Positions 1-7,563 of a stretch of 12,746 nucleotides of DNA are shown piece by piece (within the stretch, counting starts at the first letter, position 1; every line of letters starts with the position of its first letter). The notes under the pieces were generated by a model, which did not search any database, was not told the DNA's origin, and worked only from the letters and a program-made list of their open reading frames with translations. The DNA is taken from the NCBI GenBank assembly GCA_013298205.1, contig JAAFJZ010000027.1, positions 1 through 12,746 of the forward strand, read 5' to 3'. Position numbers and translations under genes: made by a program. Source of the DNA: Cytophagales bacterium. GTDB lineage: Bacteria > Bacteroidota > Bacteroidia > Cytophagales > UBA9547.

Positions 1-1
1 T

Positions 2-100
2 TTTATTGAATCTATAAGCCAAGGTGATGTTATTTCAAATAGCTCTTCTAATACTGATGTGCTCAACGAATTTTCCATCCACAAAATTAAACATTTTTAA
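2..100 (+). CDS. C-terminal end of an unknown protein (5' cut by window edge)
   Basis: An open frame runs in from the left edge and ends at a TAA at 98-100, giving 32 visible residues rich in Ser and Asn and ending in HKIKHF. No family can be recognised from so short a tail. It is read as a gene end because it is open from the edge, is followed by a possible terminator stem, and would converge with the minus-strand gene at 269. It could also be a chance open frame. Confidence 0.35.
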   Translation, partial: FIESISQGDVISNSSSNTDVLNEFSIHKIKHF

Positions 101-108
101 CTTTCCAC

Positions 109-133
109 AATTTTTAGCGAAGAGCCAAAAATT
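109..133 (+). terminator. Possible stem-loop after the partial gene
   Basis: AATTTTT (109-115) pairs with AAAAATT (127-133). After one mismatch, GC pairs with GC inside, around a GAAGA loop. It lies 8 nt after the stop codon at 98-100. A second near-perfect palindrome (AAATTTCAA / TTGAAATTT, 129-147) overlaps it. The stem is almost all A/T, so it is a weak terminator candidate. The rest of 134-268 shows no gene. Confidence 0.25.
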
Positions 134-268
134 TCAATTTGAAATTTAGATTTAGTTTTCAGAGGTGATTTAAATATATAACTATCAAATCTTTAGCATT
201 TTAAAATATTTTCTATAAAAGTAAAGTATCAAATCAAAATGTAGATTGCTACAATAAAAAATAAAAAA

Positions 269-1681
269 TTAGATGCCTACTTTATTCTGGCAAATGAGGT
301 CTGATTTTGGAATATTTGTTTTAGAAATTGCAGCAAAACCACCCTCTATTTCAGTAAAATTTCTAAATCCACGCGCTTGTAATATGCTTGCAGCCATCAT
401 GCTACGATACCCTCCAGCACAATGAAGGTAAAAATGCTCTTCATTATTTATTTCATTTACCCAATCATTGATATTAGCCAAAGGTTTGTTCGAGGAATAA
501 TCTATATGTTCGTTTGCATATTCACTTACTTTACGAACATCTATTATTTTGCTTTTTCCTATTTGAAATTCATCTGCAAACTGTAATGCCGAAATTCTAT
601 TTACAAAATCTATTTCATTTCCTTTATCAATCCAAGTTTGGATTCCGCCTTTCAAGTGTCCAATTTGATTATCAAAACCCACTCTTGCTAAACGTGTAAC
701 CGATTCCTCTTCTTTACCTAATTCAGTTACCAAAATAATTGATTGTTTTGTATTAGAAATAAGTGCACCCACCCAAGGAGCAAAATCCCCGTTAATTCCA
801 ATGTTAATTGATTGGGGTATATGATTTTTTGTAAATTCAGAAGCATTTCTTGTATCTAGCACCAAAGCACCTGATTTTTCTACTATGTGTTCAAATTCTT
901 CTGCGCTTAAAGCTTCCATTCCATTATTAAAAACGTTTTCAAAACTTTCATAACCTTTCTTATTCATTGCAACATTCATTTTAAAATAAGAAGGTGGAGG
1001 TAAAAGCCCATCTAAAACTGCATGAATAAAGTTTTCTTTGCTTGATTGATTGAGTGCGTAATTCATTTTCTTTTGGTTGCCTAAAGAATCAACTGTTTCT
1101 TTCATCATATTTTTGCCACAAGCACTTCCTGCTCCATGTGCTGGATAAATTATAATTTCATTTGCTAAGGGTAAAATTTTGAAATAAATACTATCGTAAA
1201 GCATTCCAGCAAGCTCTTCTTGTCTCATAGTAGCCGATTTTTGAGCTAAGTCGGGTCTTCCTACATCTCCTAAAAACAAAGTATCTCCACTAAATAAAGC
1301 TACTTCTTTACCCGTTTCATCTTTTAATAAATAACAGGTACTTTCCAAAGTATGCCCTGGGGTATGAATAACTTTAAGAGTGATATTTCCAATTCTAAAT
1401 TCTTGGTTGTCAGTAGCTAATATGCATTCAAATGACGGATTGGCATTAGGTCCAAAAACTATGGGTGCAGAAGTTTTTTTACTTAAATCCAAATGTCCGC
1501 TTACAAAATCTGCATGAAAATGAGTTTCAAAAATATAAGAAAGTGTCACCTTGTCTCTTTCTAAACGTTTTGTGTAAGGTTCGATTTCTCGTAAAGGGTC
1601 TATGATTGCAGCTTCTCCATTAGAAGTAATATAGTATGCTCCTTGAGCCAAGCATCCGGTATAAATTTGTTCAATTTTCAT
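269..1681 (-). CDS. CstB-like persulfide dioxygenase fused to two rhodanese domains
   Basis: The protein has 470 residues in three parts. Residues 1-250 are a metallo-beta-lactamase fold of the ETHE1/persulfide dioxygenase type: H54-F-H56-A-D58, TPGH with H110, SGDT with D133 and PAHGAGS with H182. The expected iron ligands are H54, H110 and D133. Residues about 265-355 are a rhodanese-like domain whose active-site loop (after ILVTE) has no cysteine, so it is probably inactive. Residues about 365-460 are a second rhodanese domain with catalytic C421 in CAGGYRS. This layout (dioxygenase, pseudo-rhodanese, rhodanese) is that of CstB, which oxidises low-molecular-weight persulfides and releases thiosulfate. 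The ATG lies 28 bp after the sulfur-transporter gene, so the two are probably one operon and the enzyme acts in the cytoplasm on imported or endogenous sulfane sulfur. Family assignment is strong; the exact reaction is inferred. Confidence 0.9.
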   Translation of the reverse strand: MKIEQIYTGCLAQGAYYITSNGEAAIIDPLREIEPYTKRLERDKVTLSYIFETHFHADFVSGHLDLSKKTSAPIVFGPNANPSFECILATDNQEFRIGNITLKVIHTPGHTLESTCYLLKDETGKEVALFSGDTLFLGDVGRPDLAQKSATMRQEELAGMLYDSIYFKILPLANEIIIYPAHGAGSACGKNMMKETVDSLGNQKKMNYALNQSSKENFIHAVLDGLLPPPSYFKMNVAMNKKGYESFENVFNNGMEALSAEEFEHIVEKSGALVLDTRNASEFTKNHIPQSINIGINGDFAPWVGALISNTKQSIILVTELGKEEESVTRLARVGFDNQIGHLKGGIQTWIDKGNEIDFVNRISALQFADEFQIGKSKIIDVRKVSEYANEHIDYSSNKPLANINDWVNEINNEEHFYLHCAGGYRSMMAASILQARGFRNFTEIEGGFAAISKTNIPKSDLICQNKVGI

Positions 1682-1709
1682 AAAATCACTTTTAAATTAA
1701 ACTTTAAAA

Positions 1710-2120
1710 TTAGTGAGGCAATTTTTCTCTAAGAACTCCATACACAAATGTACCAGCTAATGCACTTAAAAATGTTATGGTTATTACTCCAAAACCATAA
1801 CCCATTTGAGCAAAAAGAGGACCAGGACAAGCTCCTGTTATTGCCCACCCGATTCCAAAAATTAAACCACCAATAATTTGACCTTTGTGAAACTTTTTAT
1901 TTTCAATAGTAATTGACTCTCCTTCTAAAGTTTTGATTTTGAAATACTTAATTAATTGCAAAGAAATCATACCGACTATAACTGCAGTACCAATCACTCC
2001 ATACATAAAAAAAGATTGCAAGTGAAACATTTCTTGAATTCTAAACCAACTTATAATTTCTGCTTTAACAAAAATTATTCCAAAAAGTGTTCCTACTATC
2101 AAATATGTTATGTTTTTCAT
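1710..2120 (-). CDS. YeeE/YedE-type sulfur transporter, half-size (DUF6691-like)
   Basis: A small integral membrane protein of 136 residues with hydrophobic segments at about 3-20, 37-57, 82-97 and 108-128. The signature GWAITGACPGP (91-101, conserved C98) is that of the YeeE/YedE family, whose best-studied member imports thiosulfate through conserved cysteines. Full-length YeeE proteins are about twice this size. In many bacteria the protein is split into two half-genes placed side by side; this one resembles the second, shorter half, and no first half is present in the window. It lies 28 bp upstream of the persulfide dioxygenase-rhodanese gene and 61 bp after lipA. The likely job is to bring a sulfur compound across the inner membrane for the dioxygenase. 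The substrate is not provable from sequence. Confidence 0.8.
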   Translation of the reverse strand: MKNITYLIVGTLFGIIFVKAEIISWFRIQEMFHLQSFFMYGVIGTAVIVGMISLQLIKYFKIKTLEGESITIENKKFHKGQIIGGLIFGIGWAITGACPGPLFAQMGYGFGVITITFLSALAGTFVYGVLREKLPH

Positions 2121-2181
2121 TTATTTTATTATGATCAAATGTGAAAAAAAATCTAGTCTCCGTTTTATATAACTTTATACG

Positions 2182-3063
2182 TTACACATTTACATGTCGT
2201 TCGGAATGATATGATGAACGAACCAATGGTCCTGATTCTACATATTTCAAACCTTTTTTTAAGCCTTCTTCTTTGTAAAGGGCAAACAAATCAGGGTGAA
2301 TATATTCTTTCACAGGTAAGTGCAATTTTGTAGGTTGTAGATATTGACCTAAAGTCAAAATATCTAAACCATTGTTTACTAAATCTTCCATTGCCTCAAA
2401 TACTTCATCTTGTGTTTCTCCCAAACCCAACATAATTCCTGATTTTGTACGTTTCCCAAATTCTTTTGTACGTTTGATTTGTTCCAAACTTCTTTCATAT
2501 TTGGCTTGTGGTCTTACTTCTTTATATAAACTTTTTACAGTTTCCATGTTATGAGAAACGACCTCTTGACCTGGCGTAATCATCCTAATTAGCGCATCCC
2601 AATTTGCTTTTACATCAGGAATTAAAGTTTCTATTGTTGTTTCAGGACATTCATTTTTTACTTCAGTAACGGTTTGGAACCAGATTTCAGCACCTCTATC
2701 TTTAAGCTCATCTCTATTTACTGATGTAATAACAGCATGTTTTACACCCATAAGTTTCACAGCATTTGCTACACGTTTAGGTTCATCTGTATCATATTCA
2801 TTAGGTCTTCCAGTAGCTACAGCACAAAATCCACAACCTCGGGTACATATGTTTCCTAAAATCATAAATGTTGCTGTGCCTTCTCCCCAACATTCGCCCA
2901 TATTTGGGCAATTCCCGCTTTCGCAAATGGTATGGAGCTTATGGGTATCAACAATTTCTCTTACTTTGGCATAAATAGGTCCTATGGGCAGTTTTACTCT
3001 TAACCAATTGGGTTTATTTCTTTTTAAAATTGTATCAGCTGTAGTACTAGGTAATTCTATCAT
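2182..3063 (-). CDS. lipA: Lipoyl synthase (radical SAM)
   Basis: LipA inserts two sulfur atoms into the octanoyl chain carried by the E2 subunits of 2-oxoacid dehydrogenases and by GcvH, making the lipoyl cofactor in the cytoplasm. All hallmarks are visible in 293 residues. The auxiliary cluster motif is C47-x4-C52-x5-C58 (within CESGNCPNMGEC). The radical-SAM motif is C73-x3-C77-x2-C80 (CTRGCGFC). The C-terminal RSSYH motif (282-286) holds the serine that ligates the auxiliary cluster. Length is normal for the family, and the ATG at 3061-3063 gives the usual N terminus (KPNWLRVKLP at 17-26). No lipB lies nearby. The auxiliary cluster is consumed as the sulfur donor, which makes the neighbouring sulfur genes downstream noteworthy. 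Confidence 0.97.
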   Translation of the reverse strand: MIELPSTTADTILKRNKPNWLRVKLPIGPIYAKVREIVDTHKLHTICESGNCPNMGECWGEGTATFMILGNICTRGCGFCAVATGRPNEYDTDEPKRVANAVKLMGVKHAVITSVNRDELKDRGAEIWFQTVTEVKNECPETTIETLIPDVKANWDALIRMITPGQEVVSHNMETVKSLYKEVRPQAKYERSLEQIKRTKEFGKRTKSGIMLGLGETQDEVFEAMEDLVNNGLDILTLGQYLQPTKLHLPVKEYIHPDLFALYKEEGLKKGLKYVESGPLVRSSYHSERHVNV

Positions 3064-3115
3064 TTTAAATTTTTAATGAACCTATATTTAATTTGTATTA
3101 TATAAACTTATTGTA

Positions 3116-3883
3116 TTATTCTTTATCTTTCTCATCAAAGGCATCTGATGATTTAAAGCCTAAATATAAAGTAGCAAAGACTGAAGCAAATCCTTGGTTA
3201 TTGGAATTGGCATCCATACCTATAATGGGCCTGCTAGAAAAGTATTCAAGATGTGTGCCAAGTTCTAAACCTGTTACTAGATTATCAAATACTCCAATTT
3301 CAAATAACAAAGAAGCTTTTGCAGACACACCCAATATTAACTGGGTTTTAGACCAGAAATCAGTAAAACTGCCCTCCACATATATTTTTTGAGACCCAAT
3401 AGTAGAAGGTGCGTTAGTATATTTTGCAGTTGTATAATGAGAGCCCGTAAGGACATAATAGGGTTTTAAAAGTCCAAAACTTGGGCCCCCTGCTAAAAGT
3501 AAACTTAATTGAATTCCTTCTTCTTTATGACTTCTAAAAAGTATGAACTCAGGACCGTACATTAGTCTTACAGAATAAAGATAATTTCGTTTTCCTGTAA
3601 TATAGGTATTGCTTCGAATAGAATCAGTTGGAACTCTAAATTCTTTAGGATTCCTGATATTCATAATATCCAAACTCAATGTATGGTACATTTTATAGGT
3701 ATTTCTCCAAGAGTATTTCAAATTGAATCCTCCTGGCAAATCTCCAACTGTATTTAGTTGAATTCCTATTGTAAGTTGGCGTTTATATGATAAAAAGTCT
3801 GTTTCAGCTTGACCAAATAAATTTGTTGCCCAAACGATAAATAAAAGAAAAAAAATAAATAAAGACTTTTGGATTTGATTCAT
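3116..3883 (-). CDS. Secreted or outer-membrane protein of unknown function
   Basis: No family was recognised. A longer reading from a GTG at 3898 is possible, but the ATG at 3883 is preferred: it puts a clean signal peptide at the N terminus (MNQIQKS, then a hydrophobic stretch ending ATNLFGQ-A, cleavage near residue 25), and the GTG lies on a candidate -7 promoter box. The mature part is about 230 residues of alternating polar and hydrophobic stretches with many Tyr, Phe and Gly (for example SVRLMYGPEFILF, FASVFATLYLGFK), which suggests an outer-membrane beta-barrel of the kind common in Bacteroidota. The C terminus is charged (DEKDKE). It sits 52 bp upstream of lipA on the same strand with no obvious functional link. 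Confidence 0.75.
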   Translation of the reverse strand: MNQIQKSLFIFFLLFIVWATNLFGQAETDFLSYKRQLTIGIQLNTVGDLPGGFNLKYSWRNTYKMYHTLSLDIMNIRNPKEFRVPTDSIRSNTYITGKRNYLYSVRLMYGPEFILFRSHKEEGIQLSLLLAGGPSFGLLKPYYVLTGSHYTTAKYTNAPSTIGSQKIYVEGSFTDFWSKTQLILGVSAKASLLFEIGVFDNLVTGLELGTHLEYFSSRPIIGMDANSNNQGFASVFATLYLGFKSSDAFDEKDKE

Positions 3884-3897
3884 CAGTAATTTTATCA

Positions 3898-3933
3898 CAA
3901 AATTATAATAAAATTATTGATGAATGCTACAAA
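3898..3933 (-). promoter_or_regulatory. Possible promoter of the signal-peptide protein
   Basis: On the minus strand TAATTTTG (3905-3898) matches the Bacteroidota -7 box TAnnTTTG. A TTTG (3933-3930) lies 24 nt upstream, a little further than the usual 17-23. If used, the transcript leader before the ATG at 3883 would be very short. This argues against the alternative GTG start at 3898. Confidence 0.35.
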
Positions 3934-3960
3934 CAATCTTATAAATAAATAAACTTGATT

Positions 3961-5481
3961 TTATTTAAGATTTCTAAGCTTTTCAGCGTTATTTTTTGAA
4001 TAAAAGAAATAAATCAACATCCCTATAGCAAGCCAAATGATTAGCCTTAACCATGTGTCCCCAGGTAAAAATACCATTTGAAAAAGGCAAGCTACTGCTC
4101 CTAGAATAGGTACAAGTGGCACAAAAGGCGTGCGAAAAGGTCTTTCTATATCAGGTTTGGTTTTTCTTAAAACTATAATTCCAATACAAACGATTACAAA
4201 CGCCAATAACGTTCCTATTGATACCAATTCACCAAGTAAATTAATAGGCAACAAACCTGCTATTACCATTGCAAAAACGCCTGTAATAATTGTACTTATG
4301 TAAGGAGTTTTGAATTTAGGATGTATGGTTTTAAAAAAACTGGGTAACAATCCATCTTGAGCCATAGAAAAAAAGATACGAGGTTGCCCTAGCAACATAA
4401 CTAAAACCACAGAACTTAATCCAGCAATGGCAGCTATTTTAATTATATACCTTAGCCAAATCATATCAGTTCCCATTTTATCTACCGCCAAAGCTACAGG
4501 ATCAGATACGCCTAGTTCTTTGTAATTTACAATACCAGTTAAAACCAAAGCCATCGCTATATACAATAAAGTAGAAACGCCAAGTGAACCCATAATCCCG
4601 ATTGGCATATCTTTTTGAGGATTTTTAGACTCTTGTGCAGCAGCTGAAACGCTATCAAAACCAATGTAAGCAAAGAAAATTACTCCAGCCCCTCTCAAAA
4701 TACCACTCCAGCCAAACTGACCCGTTTTGCCCGTGTTTTCTGGAATAAAAGGATGCCAATTGTCGGTATTGATATAAAAATAACCTATGCCAATAAAAGC
4801 TACAATCACTATTAGCTTCAAAGCGACCATTAAATTATTAAAATTAGCTGATTCTTTAATTCCAATTATTAAAATTATAGTTGAAACGGCCACTATGAAC
4901 ATTGCAGGAACATTTATTACTCCAATACATGCTTGCAAAGTATTTATGTCGATATTATTTGCAGCCAAAGTAGTTGCTAGCCCTTCACTATATGCTTGCC
5001 AACCAGATTGAGGAACAAAAATCATTTTGGTTCCCATTGCAGTTGTATATTCTGGAGGTAAAATGATGCCAATATCTTTCAAAAAACTAATTACATAACT
5101 TGCCCAACCTACAGCTACTGTAGAGGCAGCAAATAAGTATTCTAAAATTAAGTCCCAACCGATTACCCAAGCTACAAGTTCACCCATTGTAGCGTATGCA
5201 TAGGTATATGCGCTTCCAGCAAGAGGAATCATAGAAGCAAATTCTGCATAACATAAACCTGCCATCGCACATGCAAAACCTGAAATGAGAAAGGATATTA
5301 AAATAGCTGGTCCTGCATATTCGGCTGCAGCCTGACCACTTAGTACAAAAATACCAGCTCCGATTATCCCTCCTATACCTATACTCACCAAATTAAGGCG
5401 AGATAAACTTCTCTTTAAACCACTTTTGGTACTATCTTCATGCAGCTGAGAAACGGGTTTAGTGTAAAAGAGGTTTTTCAT
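3961..5481 (-). CDS. APC-superfamily amino-acid permease (CAT/YfnA-like)
   Basis: An inner-membrane transporter of 506 residues with about 12-14 hydrophobic segments. The N-terminal IGIGGIIGAGIFVLSG (34-49) is the helix-1 substrate-binding signature of the amino acid-polyamine-organocation superfamily. The following stretch, from GLCYAEFASMIPLAGSAYTY to VIGWDLILEYL, is typical of the cationic amino-acid transporter subgroup that includes bacterial YfnA and GkApcT. IGFDSVSAAAQESKNPQKDMP in the middle is a second family landmark. The substrate (cationic amino acid, alanine or another) cannot be told from sequence. A good promoter match lies just upstream, and the gene is divergent from cinA. 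It seems to stand as its own transcription unit, with 77 bp to the next gene downstream. Confidence 0.9.
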   Translation of the reverse strand: MKNLFYTKPVSQLHEDSTKSGLKRSLSRLNLVSIGIGGIIGAGIFVLSGQAAAEYAGPAILISFLISGFACAMAGLCYAEFASMIPLAGSAYTYAYATMGELVAWVIGWDLILEYLFAASTVAVGWASYVISFLKDIGIILPPEYTTAMGTKMIFVPQSGWQAYSEGLATTLAANNIDINTLQACIGVINVPAMFIVAVSTIILIIGIKESANFNNLMVALKLIVIVAFIGIGYFYINTDNWHPFIPENTGKTGQFGWSGILRGAGVIFFAYIGFDSVSAAAQESKNPQKDMPIGIMGSLGVSTLLYIAMALVLTGIVNYKELGVSDPVALAVDKMGTDMIWLRYIIKIAAIAGLSSVVLVMLLGQPRIFFSMAQDGLLPSFFKTIHPKFKTPYISTIITGVFAMVIAGLLPINLLGELVSIGTLLAFVIVCIGIIVLRKTKPDIERPFRTPFVPLVPILGAVACLFQMVFLPGDTWLRLIIWLAIGMLIYFFYSKNNAEKLRNLK

Positions 5482-5514
5482 TTATTATTACAACATTAAA
5501 ATTTATTTATAACC

Positions 5515-5547
5515 CAAAAATAACTCATTTTTAATAATTAATGCAAA
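5515..5547 (-). promoter_or_regulatory. Promoter of the amino-acid permease
   Basis: Minus-strand TTTG (5547-5544), 21 nt, then TATTTTTG (5522-5515) fits the Bacteroidota sigma-A consensus TTTG-N19-21-TAnnTTTG. It lies 33 nt from the start codon at 5481 and implies a leader of about 25 nt. Confidence 0.6.
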
Positions 5548-5560
5548 ATTGATTGAATCA

Positions 5561-5589
5561 AATTAAATTTCGAAGAATAAAATTTAATT
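5561..5589. repeat. Perfect 10-bp inverted repeat in the divergent intergenic region
   Basis: AATTAAATTT (5561-5570) and AAATTTAATT (5580-5589) are exact reverse complements around a 9-nt spacer, CGAAGAATA. The arms can be lengthened with a small bulge. It is entirely A/T, so chance is possible in this sequence. It lies just upstream of the permease promoter and could be an operator. Apart from this and the two promoters, the 373-bp gap 5482-5854 shows no gene, tRNA or longer repeat. Confidence 0.35.
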
Positions 5590-5794
5590 CAAGACAATAA
5601 AAGTTTAAGAATATAAAAAAAGTGTTTTTAATTTAAAATACTTTTAATTTGAAGCGTAAAATGAGAAAAATCTTATAAATATTGATTTACCATATATATA
5701 AACGTGATTGAAATTAAATTCGTAATTTACAATGCTTTTTAAAACTGAATCACTTTGGTTTTAAAATCTTAAGAAAAAAACATTTAAACTGTTT

Positions 5795-5826
5795 TTTGCA
5801 GAACATATTACAAAAACTTAATTTTG
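5795..5826 (+). promoter_or_regulatory. Promoter of cinA
   Basis: TTTG (5795-5798), a 20-nt spacer, then TAATTTTG (5819-5826) match both Bacteroidota boxes at ideal distance. The start codon at 5855 follows after 28 nt, so the leader would be about 20 nt. Confidence 0.65.
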
Positions 5827-5854
5827 ACTTATCAAGTATTTTTAAACTACTAAA

Positions 5855-7135
5855 ATGAAATTAAAAATAACAACCGCATCAATATTAACCATAGGAGATG
5901 AAATACTATATGGTCAAATAACTGATACAAATTCCCAATGGATAGGACAAGAGTTATCCGTTTTAGGCATATTACTTACTACTAAACTTTCTGTGGGAGA
6001 TAAATTTGAAGAAATCATTAAAGGTTTAGATTATTGTAAAAAAAATAGTGATTTTGTGATTATAACGGGTGGTTTGGGGCCAACAAAAGATGATATTACA
6101 AAAAATGTTCTTTGTGATTATTTCAAAACGGGTTTAAAACGAAATGAAATAGTACTAAAACATGTAAAAGATTTTTTTGAAAAAAGAGGGAAAGAATTTA
6201 CACTTATAAACCAAGCCCAAGCTGATGTTTTAGAAAATTCTCAAGTACTATTTAACGAAATGGGAACCGCACCTGGAATGTGGATACAAGATAAAAACAC
6301 AATTTTTGTTTGTATGCCAGGCGTACCATATGAAATGAAACATATTTTTTCGACAAAAATAATACCTAAATTAAAATCAGAATTTGATTTGTTAAACATT
6401 ATTCATCAGTTTGTGATGACAATTGGAATTGGCGAATCATTTTTAGCTGATTTGATTTCGGAGTGGGAAAATAATTTACCCAAATTTATTCGACTTGCTT
6501 ATTTACCTTCCCCAGGGATTGTAAAATTAAGACTTTCTGCAAATGGAAATGACATTGAACTTTTAAAACTAGAACTCAAAAAACAAATTTCATCCTTAAT
6601 TCCTTATATAGAAAAGTATATTTTTTCATTACAAAACATTACGATTGAAGAAAGTATAGCAAAAGCTCTAGTAAATAATAAATTAAATATATCAATTTCA
6701 GAAAGTTGTACTGGAGGAGCATTATCTAGTGCTTTTACAAATATAGCAGGTAGTTCTGCATACTTTATGGGTTCTTTTGTCGCTTATTCTAATGAAATAA
6801 AACAAAATATTATAAATATAAATAAAGATACAATCCTCAAATATGGAGCTGTAAGTGAAGAAACTGTTTTGGAAATGGCGATTAATACAGCAAAAATTTT
6901 TAAAACAGATTTGTCACTTGCTACAAGCGGAATTGCAGGTCCAGATGGAGGAACGATTGATAAACCAGTTGGAACAGTTTGGATAGCTTGTTATTTTAAA
7001 GGAAAAACACATACAAAAAAACTTACTTTAACCCAAAATAGAGAATTAAATATTAGATTATCAGTTGTTTACAGTTTGAATTTATTAAAAGAAGTCTTAT
7101 TTATAGAAGCAAATCAAAAACTTTATTATTTTTGA
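5855..7135 (+). CDS. cinA: CinA-family protein, nicotinamide-nucleotide amidohydrolase type
   Basis: The protein has 426 residues and the full two-domain CinA architecture. The N-terminal MoCF/COG1058 domain spans about 5-170, with IGDEIL (13-18), TGGLGPTKDD (71-80) and PGVPYEM (155-161). A short linking domain follows. The C-terminal CinA/PncC domain (about 265-420) has SESCTGG (282-288) and TSGIAGPDGGT (357-367). The C-terminal domain in this family deamidates nicotinamide mononucleotide to nicotinic acid mononucleotide, feeding the pyridine-nucleotide salvage cycle; the N-terminal domain acts on ADP-ribose or related pyrophosphates in some members. The old name 'competence/damage-inducible protein A' comes from Gram-positive bacteria and should not be taken as function here. 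It is the first gene after a strong promoter match. Length and motifs are intact. Confidence 0.95.
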   Translation: MKLKITTASILTIGDEILYGQITDTNSQWIGQELSVLGILLTTKLSVGDKFEEIIKGLDYCKKNSDFVIITGGLGPTKDDITKNVLCDYFKTGLKRNEIVLKHVKDFFEKRGKEFTLINQAQADVLENSQVLFNEMGTAPGMWIQDKNTIFVCMPGVPYEMKHIFSTKIIPKLKSEFDLLNIIHQFVMTIGIGESFLADLISEWENNLPKFIRLAYLPSPGIVKLRLSANGNDIELLKLELKKQISSLIPYIEKYIFSLQNITIEESIAKALVNNKLNISISESCTGGALSSAFTNIAGSSAYFMGSFVAYSNEIKQNIININKDTILKYGAVSEETVLEMAINTAKIFKTDLSLATSGIAGPDGGTIDKPVGTVWIACYFKGKTHTKKLTLTQNRELNIRLSVVYSLNLLKEVLFIEANQKLYYF

Positions 7136-7198
7136 TTTAGAAATACAGAGCAAAAAAGTTTTTTTAAATAATTGCTAAACTGGAGTTGAATATATTAG

Positions 7199-7540
7199 TT
7201 GATTTTACCTTCAATTGACTCAACATTCAAAACTATAGATTCAAAAAACTTATATTATAGAGGCGGGTGTACTCCAAATTTCACTGAAATTATGTATAAA
7301 AAACTTAAGATTGACTTAGGAAAAGAATTTTCAGCATCATATTTTCTAAATGATTCTACATTTAATGTGATTAAACAAAGTTATTATAATATTAAAGAAA
7401 AAGGCAAAACTAGAAATGAGGTAGGAACTGAATCAAACATTATTTATCGAATCAATCCACAAGGAAAATTTATAGAAATCGAAAATAAAAGTTTCGAAAA
7501 AGAATATGTAAAACCATATTATAAGTTGAAAAATTTTTAA
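7199..7540 (+). CDS. Unrecognised 113-residue frame, possibly a decayed or truncated gene
   Basis: The frame opens directly after a TAG (7196-7198), so the only full-length start is TTG at 7199; the first ATG is at residue 32 (7292). The protein is polar with many Lys, Tyr, Asn and Ile (LYYRGGCTPNF near the start, EKEYVKPYYKLKNF at the end) and has no signal peptide or membrane segment. I do not recognise a family. It may be the C-terminal part of a larger, perhaps secreted, protein whose front has been lost, or a real small gene with a TTG start. A GGAG lies about 15 nt before the TTG, but this phylum seldom uses such sites. It sits 63 bp after cinA and 23 bp before the alkyltransferase-like gene, so it may be co-transcribed with both. 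Confidence 0.45.
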   Translation: MILPSIDSTFKTIDSKNLYYRGGCTPNFTEIMYKKLKIDLGKEFSASYFLNDSTFNVIKQSYYNIKEKGKTRNEVGTESNIIYRINPQGKFIEIENKSFEKEYVKPYYKLKNF

Positions 7541-7563
7541 AAAATTTAAAAAACAACTATTTT

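Noticed and set aside
514..699. Plus-strand open frame of 61 codons
   Set aside because: It lies wholly inside the rhodanese part of the minus-strand persulfide dioxygenase gene, is rich in Phe, Leu and His as expected of an antisense shadow, and has no recognisable motif.
3093..3392. Plus-strand open frame of 99 codons
   Set aside because: It is antisense to the signal-peptide protein and has no motif or promoter of its own. The minus-strand reading gives a clear signal peptide and barrel-like strands.
5482..5854. tRNA, riboswitch or small RNA in the long divergent gap
   Set aside because: The region is almost entirely A/T, with no cloverleaf, CCA end, GC-rich stem or known riboswitch core visible. 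Only promoters and a short palindrome can be supported.
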